A DNA stretch of 37,337 bases, taken from Dehalococcoidia bacterium (lineage in GTDB: Bacteria; Chloroflexota; Dehalococcoidia; SHYB01). Position numbers and translations under genes: made by a program. This document shows positions 22,199 through 30,242 of this stretch, in pieces. Under the pieces are notes generated by a model, which worked only from the letters and a program-made list of their open reading frames with translations, did not search any database and was not told the DNA's origin. Position 1 is the first letter of the stretch; every line of letters starts with the position of its first letter. The DNA lies in the NCBI GenBank assembly GCA_009693015.1, contig SHYB01000021.1, positions 1 through 37,337 of the forward strand, written 5' to 3'.

Positions 22199-22413
22199 AG
22201 CGCTGCGGGATCAAGCTCCCGGGTGCGGCCGCGGCGAGATTCAGCCTTGGCCTTGGCGGCTGCCGCCGCAAGCTCGCGTTGCGTTGCGGTGAACAGACTC
22301 TGCCAGCGCCCTTCCGACGCCAACTCTTCCAGCAGCCACGCCGCTACAGCGTTCTGCTCTGATTCAGGGAGCTGTCCAGCTTGTTTGAACGCTTTTTCCA
22401 GCAGCTTGGTCAT
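22195..22413 (-). CDS. Antitoxin of the RelE/ParE-type module
   Basis: A 72-residue protein with the common antitoxin pattern LLEKAFKQAGQLPESEQNAVAAWLLEELASEGRWQSLF followed by a long helix rich in Ala and charged residues (RELAAAAAKAKAESRRGRTRELDPAAL), which likely wraps the toxin. I see no DNA-binding motif such as ribbon-helix-helix. The start at 22413 has AAGGAG 9 bases upstream; a start at 22434 lacks a site. An inverted repeat spans the ribosome site and start codon, and an extended -10 lies at 22466. Confidence 0.82.
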   Translation of the reverse strand: MTKLLEKAFKQAGQLPESEQNAVAAWLLEELASEGRWQSLFTATQRELAAAAAKAKAESRRGRTRELDPAAL

Positions 22414-22440
22414 AGCCGTGGACTCCTTGGCCACTATGAC
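22409..22440. promoter_or_regulatory. Inverted repeat spanning the antitoxin ribosome site and AUG
   Basis: GTCATAG (22409-22415) and CTATGAC (22434-22440), with GTGG/CCAC pairing inside. In the mRNA the AAGGAG falls in the loop and the AUG in the stem. It could be an operator for autoregulation or a translational control hairpin. Confidence 0.5.
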
Positions 22441-22465
22441 GAGGCACAGTTCGTCCGTTCACCTC

Positions 22466-22474
22466 AGTGTAGCA
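22466..22474 (-). promoter_or_regulatory. Extended -10 promoter of the toxin-antitoxin operon
   Basis: TGC-TACACT on the minus strand, identical to the element upstream of uvrB, about 52 bases before the antitoxin ATG. The remaining bases up to the next gene (22475-22618) hold nothing I can identify. Confidence 0.5.
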
Positions 22475-22618
22475 GGCAGTGACCTCAAGGAAGCCGCTGC
22501 ATGGGTGGCGCGCAATCGCTGAATTTGGGAAGATGGGTTTGATCACTTGGGCGATTACGTGCGCGAAGTACAGCAAGAGGAGAGGAAGCATGTCCGCAAG
22601 CAATAGTGGCCTGGCGAC

Positions 22619-25600
22619 CTACCCCAGGTTCCACAGCTGCGGCCCCATCAGGCTGATGCGGCGCACTTGCAGCGAGGGTCCATCGCCCACCATGACGAGC
22701 CATCCCCAGGCGTCCGCTAGTCCTGGGCCAGGCGCCGCAGGCTGCATGGTGTCCACCATGGGGAAGGAGGCGCGTGCGGCTACGGCATCTATGTGGCACA
22801 TGCTGATGCCCGCGACTGGAGGCGCGACCTCTTCCTCGATCACCCAGCCGGGGATGGTGATGAGCATGCGCGCCGTTGCGGTCCCGCTTTCCACCGCCAT
22901 GATCACCTGTGTGCCGCTGGCTACGCCTGACGCCGGGAGATTCGTCTTGGGCGAGCCTGCTGCTTTGGGCGTCACTGGCAACGGGAACGAGGATGCGCCA
23001 AGCAGCGAGCCTTGCGTGTTCCCTGCCTGGACGGATACGCTGACGGTATAGATGCCTGGGGTGGTCAGCACCTGGGACGCGCCCTCCAGGTAAAAAGCGC
23101 CAATCTCGTTGGTGTCCACGTCGAATGCCTGTACCGACCCGTTGGGCGCTTTCAGCTCCACATGCACCCTGGCAGCCAGCGCCGGCCCCACCTGCCCCGC
23201 AAGGCCGAAGCGGTCGCCAACTTCAAGGGCGCTCCCCGGTTTGGCGATGGTGAGCACGGCGAACAAGGAGATGTCCTTGCCCTGGATGCGCATAACCGGT
23301 TCGGAGAACGGCGCTATCACCCTGCTGCCGGTGCGGTCGTTGTTCGGCAGTTGGGCCCAGAGGCTGGCGTACCGCCCATAGTAGTTCTTGGCCGGGGTGC
23401 GGACCACGCCGCCCGCATACTGGAATTTGAAGTCGCCTGGCAGGTCGCCCTCCAGGCCCATGCCTGGCTGCGCGGCATATTGCTCCAGGAAGCGCCAATA
23501 CCAGGTGTCAGTGTTATCCTCCATGACGCCGGCGCGCACGCGCTCTCCCGGACGATTCGCCGCTGCGTAAAAGTACGCGTGAAGATCGGTATTCTGCGGG
23601 TCAATGGTGGGGTCGCTTCCCGTGGAGGTCTTGCTGACGAACGGCGCTTCACCCACATCGAAGCGCTGGGCCATGCTAGCCGGCCCTTCCAGGCCCAGGC
23701 GGAGATCGTCATGCTGAAGGAAAAACTGGCGCAGCTCCGGGGGACCGCCGGAAAAGCTGGCGCGGACCTGGGCCGAATCGTCGTCGGTCTGCAACAGCAC
23801 ATCGCCGCTGCGGTAAGGATAGTTCATGTGGTTGCCTTCGATGGCAATCCCCGTCTGGGCACGGGTGAAACGCTCGAGAGTCGCTGTTTGAGGAGACGTG
23901 TCTATTCCCCGCCGGCCGTGCATGCTGATGCTCGGCGCGGCTTCCGCCACCACGCCGTTCCACGCCATGACGCCTGCCCAGGTTTGCCCAGCGGGCTGGT
24001 AGGTGGCGCGATATTCAATGGCGTACTCGCCGGGGGCGTCAAAGGCGAATGACTCGCCGCTAAAGAAGTAGCCATACCGGTTGGCAGTACCACGGAACGT
24101 GCGAGTCACCAAGCGCGAAGCATCCGAATTGGGTGCGAACCGCACCTCAGCCTCCACCTGCGCGGGAATGCCCGGGTCAACCTGTAAGGCAATGGGCAGC
24201 TTTTCCCCAGCTTTCATGGGCAGGCCGGGCATGACGCCGGGGTCGAGGTCTAACTGGTCGGCGATCACCACCTTGAACGTGCCGTCCATGGCCCAGGTGA
24301 AGCCGGATTCGTCTTGGACGTTGCCCTGCACGCGGATGGTGTAGGCGCCGTCGGCGGGGAAGGCGTAGCGGAAAGAAGGGGCGTTGGTGGTGATCTGCAG
24401 CGCGTCTTCAAGATGGCCGCCACCCTGGTCCAGCAGCAGCCCGCCCACGGTAGCCGGCGCGGAGCTTCGTGTCTGGGTCAGCGGCGCGGGCCCCAGCGTC
24501 TGCGCGCCTCCCGGCCCGGTGATAGTTGCAGTGACCGATCCGCTAGGGAGCTTCAACGCCACGATGGGTGCGAACGCCAGGCCGCGGTCGGTGTTGGACA
24601 AGAACGGTACGGCGGGATCTATGAGGTAGGTCCTGGGCCTGCCTAGCGCGTCCAGGCGGGGCAGCACGGTGTACGATGCCGGTTCAGTGATGCGCTGCAC
24701 GCTGCGCCATGCTTGCGCGGGATCTTCCACGCCGCGGGCGCCGTTGTAGATGGCGTCAGGGAACAGCATGAATGGCAGCTTGGGTGCAGCGGGGCTGCCG
24801 ACTTTCACCGTGGGGCCGAAGCTACGGTCAGGTGGATAGGCGAAGTTGGCCACCTCTGACTTGATGCCCGGCGCGGGCGTTCCCCACTTGGCGCCAGTCC
24901 AATTGACGGTGAAGGAGACGCGATAGTAGCCGGAGAGAAGGCTTGTTGGGAGCAGTTCGCTCAATTGAAAGCTCGCCGTGTATTCCCCGTTGCCGCGATT
25001 GGCGAAGGCGAGGGGTGCATCTATCCCCAGCCCCAGATTGCCGGATACCCAACGCTCAATGGGGGCGCCCAGCGGTGTTTTTACCACGCTGCCGAACTTC
25101 TGATTCGGGCCGGTGAAATTGCCGCTGGCGTCAGCCACGGACTGGAACAGGACAATGAGCTGACCAGGCGAGGCAGGCACGGTAGACCCTGGGGGAAGCA
25201 GGACGCTGAGCGTACCGGAGACGTTGAGCGGCCCGCCGCCGGTCAGGTTCAGGCTGTTTATCGTTCCTGCCGCCTTGTAGGGCACCATGTTCTCGGCGAG
25301 AGCGAAGTCGAGACGATTCGTTACTCGGCCCACAATGGAGTAGGTGGTGCTGCCTTGAGGCTGTGGGTTAGTGCTTATGAGGACCGCGGGCGGGATGCCA
25401 ACCTCGGTGGGACGCTGGTTATTCACCAGGTCCTTTTGCGTGAGAAAGAGGTTCGCAGGGTCGTGCTTCACCTGGACGGTGCAACCGGGCGGCGCGTAGA
25501 TGTCTGCGGAGAACTCGCCCTGGGCGCTGCTGGTGACGAGCGTGCCGTTCGGGAGGTTGAGGCAGCTTACAAGCACAGGGCGGCTTGCGGCTACGCTCCC

Positions 25601-26047
25601 CGCCTGCCCTTGCACTCTGGCGCGCCAGCCGTCTATGTCCGTCACGCGAATCTTCGATGCGTCGGGCGCGGGGTAGTCGTTCGTGTCTACCCAGGCGTAC
25701 CGCTGCCCAGGAACGATGCCTGTCGGAGGCAGGGGGATCGGAGTGGGGATCGCCGTGGGTGCGGGAGTGGTGGGCGTCGGTCGTGGCGTTGCTGTGGCTG
25801 CCGGAGTAGCGGTGGGCGCTGGCGTTGGCCGCGGCGTGGCGGTTGCTGTAGGTGCAGGCGTTGTTGGGGATGGTGCAGGCGTCGGCGGTGCGGTGGCGGT
25901 GGCAACAGGGGAAGGCGGCGCGAACGTCACAGCCGGCGCGGAAGGGGCAGACGCCCCTCCCCCGCTGCATGACGCAACGACAAGCGCAAGACCAGCCAGC
26001 AGCGGCAGGACCCGTGTCACCACCTTCGTCCTGGGAAAGGGCCGCAT
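22619..26047 (-). CDS. Large lipoprotein of unknown function
   Basis: A 1142-residue predicted surface lipoprotein. Signal peptide with lipobox VASC (Cys27), then a Thr/Pro/Ala-rich linker at about 32-110 of the kind that spans a cell wall or surface layer. The rest is beta-rich and looks like a string of sandwich domains: several stretches read like Ig or bacterial surface repeats (FPADGAYTIRVQGNVQDESG, DAPGEYAIEYRATYQP, LTTPGIYTVSVSVQAGN). Between about 790 and 980 is a Trp/Tyr/Asn-rich region (NTDTWYWRFLEQYAAQPG, NYYGRYASLWAQLPNNDRTG). No enzyme motif or LPXTG anchor seen. The start at 26047 gives the signal peptide; the reading to 26266 overlaps the ThDP gene. It lies 35 bases after that gene on the same strand. 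Confidence 0.8.
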   Translation of the reverse strand: MRPFPRTKVVTRVLPLLAGLALVVASCSGGGASAPSAPAVTFAPPSPVATATAPPTPAPSPTTPAPTATATPRPTPAPTATPAATATPRPTPTTPAPTAIPTPIPLPPTGIVPGQRYAWVDTNDYPAPDASKIRVTDIDGWRARVQGQAGSVAASRPVLVSCLNLPNGTLVTSSAQGEFSADIYAPPGCTVQVKHDPANLFLTQKDLVNNQRPTEVGIPPAVLISTNPQPQGSTTYSIVGRVTNRLDFALAENMVPYKAAGTINSLNLTGGGPLNVSGTLSVLLPPGSTVPASPGQLIVLFQSVADASGNFTGPNQKFGSVVKTPLGAPIERWVSGNLGLGIDAPLAFANRGNGEYTASFQLSELLPTSLLSGYYRVSFTVNWTGAKWGTPAPGIKSEVANFAYPPDRSFGPTVKVGSPAAPKLPFMLFPDAIYNGARGVEDPAQAWRSVQRITEPASYTVLPRLDALGRPRTYLIDPAVPFLSNTDRGLAFAPIVALKLPSGSVTATITGPGGAQTLGPAPLTQTRSSAPATVGGLLLDQGGGHLEDALQITTNAPSFRYAFPADGAYTIRVQGNVQDESGFTWAMDGTFKVVIADQLDLDPGVMPGLPMKAGEKLPIALQVDPGIPAQVEAEVRFAPNSDASRLVTRTFRGTANRYGYFFSGESFAFDAPGEYAIEYRATYQPAGQTWAGVMAWNGVVAEAAPSISMHGRRGIDTSPQTATLERFTRAQTGIAIEGNHMNYPYRSGDVLLQTDDDSAQVRASFSGGPPELRQFFLQHDDLRLGLEGPASMAQRFDVGEAPFVSKTSTGSDPTIDPQNTDLHAYFYAAANRPGERVRAGVMEDNTDTWYWRFLEQYAAQPGMGLEGDLPGDFKFQYAGGVVRTPAKNYYGRYASLWAQLPNNDRTGSRVIAPFSEPVMRIQGKDISLFAVLTIAKPGSALEVGDRFGLAGQVGPALAARVHVELKAPNGSVQAFDVDTNEIGAFYLEGASQVLTTPGIYTVSVSVQAGNTQGSLLGASSFPLPVTPKAAGSPKTNLPASGVASGTQVIMAVESGTATARMLITIPGWVIEEEVAPPVAGISMCHIDAVAARASFPMVDTMQPAAPGPGLADAWGWLVMVGDGPSLQVRRISLMGPQLWNLG
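25735..25950 (-). repeat. Low-complexity Thr/Pro/Ala linker-coding tract
   Basis: Imperfect repeats of codons for Pro-Thr-Ala-Thr within the large lipoprotein. Each unit is short and irregular; this is coding low complexity, not a CRISPR array. Confidence 0.75.
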
Positions 26048-26082
26048 GCAATGCCTAGTTCTGTTACAGGCAACCGGCACGC

Positions 26083-27744
26083 CTAGCTGTACTCGCCCGC
26101 CTCGCCGAAGAAGCCTAAGTAGGTGGAGGAGCGTGCGTGCGAGTCGGTGATGACGTTGATCACCGCAGGTATGCCCTCGGCGGTGGCCTTCAGGCCACGC
26201 TGGAGCGCCGCGGCGATCTCCTCGGGCTTCTCCACGCGCTCGCCGTAGCCGCCGTAGGCCTGGCACACCATGTGCAGGTTGCTGTGGCCCAAGTTGTGCC
26301 CTTCGATGCGCTTCGATCCCTCCGGGGATGCCGTCATGCCGCCGTTGTTGTTCACCACGAACAGGATGCCCAGCTTGTTGCGCACGGCGCTGTCAATGTT
26401 CGTGCCGAGCCAGCCGAAGGAGCCGTCGCCGCAGACGACCACCACCTGGTTGTTGGGCATGGCCGCCTTGGCGCCGATGCCGAAGGGCACGCTGATGCCC
26501 ATGGTGCCGTGCGTGCCGGAGTTGAGGCGATGTCCCGGCGTATGCGTGGGCAGGCTCTGCCGCCCGAAGTTCAGCGTATCGTGCCCGTCCACCACCAGCA
26601 CGCCGTCACGCTTGAGGATCTTGCGCACCTCGGCCATCATGCGCATGGGGTGGATCGGCGTCTGCGTGGAGTTCCACTTGATCTCGTTCTTCTCTTCGTT
26701 GGCCGCGTGCTTGGCCGCCAGCGTCTTGACCCACTCCGTCTCTTTCTTGGGGTCGAACTTGCCCTTAGCCTCCGCACTGAGCTGCTTCAGTATTTCACGT
26801 GCATCGCCGATTAATCCCACTTCCATGCGGCGATTGTGGTTCACCTCGTCGCCGTCAATGTTCACCATGATGAACTTGGCGTCGGCGGCCCAGCGCGGCG
26901 GGCGGAAGTAGGAGAGGATGAAGTTGGAGCGCGTCCCCACAATGAGTACGGCGTCCGCTTCCTTGAAGGCGGTGGAGCGCGACGCGGGGAAGGAGAGGCG
27001 ATGGTCTTCGGGGATCACGCCGCGTCCCTGGGGCGTGGTCATGAACGGGATGCCGGTGACGTCCACGAACTCGTGCAGCTCCTTGGACGCCTGCGACCAG
27101 ATCACGCCGCTGCCGGAGACTACCAACGGGCGCTTGGCTTGCCGCAGGATTTCGATGGCCTGCTTCACCGATTCGGGATTGGCCGAGCTGCGCGGCTCGA
27201 CGTAGTTTGCCGTGGGGTAGCCGACCTTGGTTTCGTCCATCTGCGCCGAGATGACGTCGGCGGGCATATCGAGGTAAACGGGGCCTTTGACGCCTTCCAT
27301 GGCGCGGCGGTAGAGCTGGGCGAGCTGCTGCGGCACGCGCTCGGGCAGGATCGCCTGCACCGACTGCTTCACGGCCGGCGTCATGACCGCCATCTGGTCC
27401 ATTTCCTGGAACGCGCCGGTGCCGCGCTGGTTGAGCGCCGTGGAGCCGCCGATGGCGATCACGGGGCTGGCGTCGGCGAGAGCGTTCGCCAGGCCGGGGA
27501 GGGCGTTGGCGGTGGCGGGGCCGGAGGGCGTGATGCATACGCCGGGCTTACCCCGCAGGCGGGAGTAGGCGTGGGCGGCGTTGGAGGCGCACTGCTCATG
27601 CCGCACATCCACCATCTTCATGCCCAGCTTCTTGCATTCCTCGAGGATCGGCGTCACGGGCCCGCCGATGATGTAAAAGATCGTGTCCACGCCCATGTTG
27701 TGCAGCGCCTTCGCCGTGACGTACGCGCCAGTGACCATTGCCAT
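26083..27744 (-). CDS. ThDP-dependent enzyme, oxalyl-CoA decarboxylase / 2-hydroxyacyl-CoA lyase-like (second copy)
   Basis: A 553-residue paralogue of the enzyme at 6523. Glu50 in VDVRHEQCASNAAHAYSR, FQEMDQMAV, GRGVIPEDH, HGTMGISVPFGIGA, and the ThDP motif GDGSFGWLGTN ending in VVNNNG are all in place. The matches to the OXC/HACL branch (RHEQ..SNAAHAYSRL.GKPGVC) are stronger than for the first copy. It ends HARSSTYLGFFGEAGEYS, and the two proteins differ in this C-terminal region where CoA-binding residues of OXC would lie, so substrates may differ. AAAGGAG precedes the ATG and a near-consensus promoter is at 27810. Confidence 0.9.
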   Translation of the reverse strand: MAMVTGAYVTAKALHNMGVDTIFYIIGGPVTPILEECKKLGMKMVDVRHEQCASNAAHAYSRLRGKPGVCITPSGPATANALPGLANALADASPVIAIGGSTALNQRGTGAFQEMDQMAVMTPAVKQSVQAILPERVPQQLAQLYRRAMEGVKGPVYLDMPADVISAQMDETKVGYPTANYVEPRSSANPESVKQAIEILRQAKRPLVVSGSGVIWSQASKELHEFVDVTGIPFMTTPQGRGVIPEDHRLSFPASRSTAFKEADAVLIVGTRSNFILSYFRPPRWAADAKFIMVNIDGDEVNHNRRMEVGLIGDAREILKQLSAEAKGKFDPKKETEWVKTLAAKHAANEEKNEIKWNSTQTPIHPMRMMAEVRKILKRDGVLVVDGHDTLNFGRQSLPTHTPGHRLNSGTHGTMGISVPFGIGAKAAMPNNQVVVVCGDGSFGWLGTNIDSAVRNKLGILFVVNNNGGMTASPEGSKRIEGHNLGHSNLHMVCQAYGGYGERVEKPEEIAAALQRGLKATAEGIPAVINVITDSHARSSTYLGFFGEAGEYS

Positions 27745-27809
27745 AGAAAGATGCTCCTTTGTTCTGCCTGGTTAGGGGCCAAATCTGACCGAAAGCCTCA
27801 CCGCGTGGG

Positions 27810-27838
27810 ATTGTACCCGCACCCTTCTGGTGCGTCAA
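27810..27838 (-). promoter_or_regulatory. Sigma70-type promoter of ThDP enzyme 2 with embedded inverted repeat
   Basis: TTGACG (27838-27833), 17-base spacer, TACAAT (27815-27810) on the minus strand. CGCACC/GGTGCG arms with a five-base centre lie in and beside the spacer, a good place for a repressor. Confidence 0.6.
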
Positions 27839-27862
27839 TGGCGGCCGTTGTCTTGCCTTGCG

Positions 27863-29266
27863 CTACAGCGTAGCCGCCGCCAGCACCTGCGCCGCCTCGC
27901 GCTCGATGGCGGTGCCTTTGAAGTAGCCGGGGTTGACGCCCCCGTGCAGGCGCACGGTGTTGGCGAAGGCGAAGTCGCGGAAGTCGTCCTTGCCGATCAG
28001 CCCATGCTCCACCTGCTCCCACGCCTCTTCCAGCACCTCGTTCATCTGCGGCACGTCCCAATGCCCGATGTCCGACCCCATGATGGCACGCAGGGCTACG
28101 TTCATGGGATTGACCTTGCGATTGAAGGCGAAGGAGTTCATGGGGTCATCGGCCTCGCAGCCGAAGAAGAAGCGCGGGACGTAGAGGTCGCGCACGTCCT
28201 CGCGCCGGGAGATTTTCGCCGCGGCGAAGTCGTCGAGCTGCGTGGGGTACTGCTGCCGGCGGGAGAACATCGCCTGAAGCTCTTCGCGCTTTTCGGCGAT
28301 GACGCCATCTCCGTAGCGATCAATGAGGCCGAGCATCTGCTGCACGTCCAGGCTGTTGGGGTCGAGGTAGTCAATGGCGTGCCTGCCGCGCTTCTCCCAG
28401 TGGCTGACGAGATCGGCGTAGAGCTGGCAGCCCCAGGCCACGCCGCCTTCCAGGAAGGCGAAGTTCAGCTGGGGAAAGCGCCGCGTGACGCCGCCCATGA
28501 ACAGCGCCTTGGCCACCGCCTCGTTGCCCGTGGCCAGCGCGCCGATGTGGCCGTAGTCGTAGTTCGGCATCTGGCGCGGGCTCCACATCGCCGCGGAATG
28601 GAACGTGGGCGCAACCTGCAATTCGGCGCACTTGGCCCAGAAGGGATCGTAGTCGTGCCGGCTGTGCAGGCCGAGCACGTCAACGATCTCTCGGCCGTTT
28701 ACTTGCCGCCGCACATATGCGCGCACAACGATAGTTTTGAAGCCCAGCGTCTTGACGGCGTACTCCAGTTCGGCGATGGCTTCCTGGGGCGTGTGCATGG
28801 GGATCACGGCCACCGGCGTCATGCGCTGCGGCCACTTGCCGAAGAGGTCCATAACCATGCGGTTGTAGGCGCGGCTGGCGATGGCGCGGAGCTCGTCGTC
28901 TTCCAGGTGCGGGGGGAACAGCCCCTCGCTGGGATACATGATGGCGAAGTCGAACCCGAACTCTTCGAGCCGCTCCAGGAGCAGGCGCGGCAAGCCGGCG
29001 GTGGCCCGATCGCGCGTGTTCTTCGCGGGCCAGACCCACGCCGTCGGCGTCCCCACGGGCGCGCCCTGGTCTTCGGTAAGGGAGAACTGGCGCTTCACCG
29101 GCGCGGCGGCGTACTTCGCCGCGGCCTGTGCACCGCCTTCGCGCCGGATGTACTCCACCAGCACTGGGGTGAACTCCACGATGTGCCCATCGGAGTCAAT
29201 AATCGGGTGGTTGAGCTTCGCCCGCACCTTCGCCGCATGCGATTGTTTCGTCTGCACCTTGGCCAT
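27863..29266 (-). CDS. Amidohydrolase family 2 protein
   Basis: A 467-residue TIM-barrel metal-dependent hydrolase or decarboxylase (PF04909-like). The metal-binding opening is IIDSDGHIVE (Asp and His, about 22-31), a second His lies in PTFHSAAMW, and the C-terminal Asp in IMGSDIGHWD. Other family stretches: DFAIMYPSEGLF, RMTPVAVIPMHTPQEAIAELEYAVKTLGFKTIVV, FLEGGVAWG. Relatives include ACMSD-type decarboxylases and aromatic acid decarboxylases; the substrate is not identified. GGGGTGCGCC just upstream is a weak ribosome site. It is followed by ThDP enzyme 2 after 118 bases that hold that gene's promoter. Confidence 0.9.
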   Translation of the reverse strand: MAKVQTKQSHAAKVRAKLNHPIIDSDGHIVEFTPVLVEYIRREGGAQAAAKYAAAPVKRQFSLTEDQGAPVGTPTAWVWPAKNTRDRATAGLPRLLLERLEEFGFDFAIMYPSEGLFPPHLEDDELRAIASRAYNRMVMDLFGKWPQRMTPVAVIPMHTPQEAIAELEYAVKTLGFKTIVVRAYVRRQVNGREIVDVLGLHSRHDYDPFWAKCAELQVAPTFHSAAMWSPRQMPNYDYGHIGALATGNEAVAKALFMGGVTRRFPQLNFAFLEGGVAWGCQLYADLVSHWEKRGRHAIDYLDPNSLDVQQMLGLIDRYGDGVIAEKREELQAMFSRRQQYPTQLDDFAAAKISRREDVRDLYVPRFFFGCEADDPMNSFAFNRKVNPMNVALRAIMGSDIGHWDVPQMNEVLEEAWEQVEHGLIGKDDFRDFAFANTVRLHGGVNPGYFKGTAIEREAAQVLAAATL

Positions 29267-29354
29267 GGCGCACCCCCTGCCCTGTCGCTGGGTAAGTAGA
29301 TAGTCGCCGTCAGCCTAGCACAGCGAAGGGCGGGGGAAAATGCGGTGTTGCTGC

Positions 29355-30188
29355 CTAGCGTCTCTCCACCTGCTTGAAGAACGACAGCATCGCGTCGTTG
29401 ACCGCTTCCGGCGCCTCCCACTGCACGCTATGGCCCGCGTCCGGCACGTGTACCAGCTTTGCCCCATGCACCGCCTTCGCCGTCGCCTTCACCAGCCAGG
29501 GGTATTGCAGCGGGTCGTCCGCCGCGGCGATGAACAGCGAGGGCACGCTGAATTGCGAATAATCGCGCGGCTGTTCCTGCGCCATGCGCCTGTAGGTGTC
29601 CAGGCCGCGCACGCCCACGCGCGGCGTGAACAGCCCGCGAATCTCCTCGCGCAGAAAGGCAAGGTCGGGGTGCGCCTTGCGCCAGCGCTCTTGCTGCGGC
29701 GACGTGCGCGAGTTCGTCACCATGTCCACGCCGCTGGTGAGCTGTTGCAGCATGTGTGCGCCCCACCGCTGCGACGCCTCGGTGACGAACCCGAACGTCG
29801 TCGCCGCCATGACGATGCTAACGGCGCGCGCGGGCTGATTGAGCGCTACGCCGGAGCAGTTCCACCCGCCCATGCTGTGCCCCACGATGTGCGCCTTGGA
29901 GATGCCCAGGCGGTCCATGATGGCCAGCGTGTCCTTGTAGAACACATCGTTGTCGGCGACGGCCCCCGGCGTGCCTGACTGCGCGCCGCCGCTGAGGCCG
30001 CAGCCGCGCTGGTCCATGACGACGCAGCGGTAGCCCTTCGCGCGGAAGAACCACGCCTGTCGCCACCAGTCCATGTGGCTGCCGCCGCCGCCGTGGCAGA
30101 AGACGATGGCCGTAGCGTTCGCGCTGCCATTTGCGGGGTGATGGTCTTCAAAGAATAGGCGCTCGCCGTTGAGCGTTTCGATGGGCAT
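29355..30188 (-). CDS. Alpha/beta hydrolase
   Basis: A 277-residue alpha/beta hydrolase fold enzyme. The oxyanion region is FCHGGGGSHMDWW, the nucleophile elbow GHSMGG, the acid is probably Asp in AADDPLQYP and the base His in DAGHSVQWE. MDQRGCGLS is the family strand-5 pattern. Substrates could be esters, epoxides or C-C bonds; none can be assigned. AGGAGG precedes the ATG at 30188, which is right for the family; a longer reading would run into the transposase. 88 bases separate it from the amidohydrolase start downstream. Confidence 0.9.
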   Translation of the reverse strand: MPIETLNGERLFFEDHHPANGSANATAIVFCHGGGGSHMDWWRQAWFFRAKGYRCVVMDQRGCGLSGGAQSGTPGAVADNDVFYKDTLAIMDRLGISKAHIVGHSMGGWNCSGVALNQPARAVSIVMAATTFGFVTEASQRWGAHMLQQLTSGVDMVTNSRTSPQQERWRKAHPDLAFLREEIRGLFTPRVGVRGLDTYRRMAQEQPRDYSQFSVPSLFIAAADDPLQYPWLVKATAKAVHGAKLVHVPDAGHSVQWEAPEAVNDAMLSFFKQVERR

Positions 30189-30212
30189 GGGGGGCCTCCT
30201 CATGTGCAGGGT

Positions 30213-30242
30213 CGTAGGGGCGGACGGCCGTACGCCCCTACG
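30213..30242. repeat. REP-like palindrome at the transposase stop codon
   Basis: Arms CGTAGGGGCG (30213-30222) and CGCCCCTACG (30233-30242) with a ten-base centre. It includes the stop codon of the REP-associated transposase and shares GTAGGGGCG with the internal repeat. Confidence 0.75.

Noticed and set aside
22475-22618. Possible small gene or gene remnant upstream of the antitoxin
   Set aside because: Short frames in both directions show no ribosome site and no recognisable family.
25735-25950. Repeat tract as a CRISPR-like array
   Set aside because: Units are short, irregular and in frame with the Thr/Pro linker of a lipoprotein; no cas genes nearby.
26048-26266. Upstream extension of the large lipoprotein
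   Set aside because: It overlaps the end of ThDP enzyme 2 and would bury the signal peptide inside the chain.
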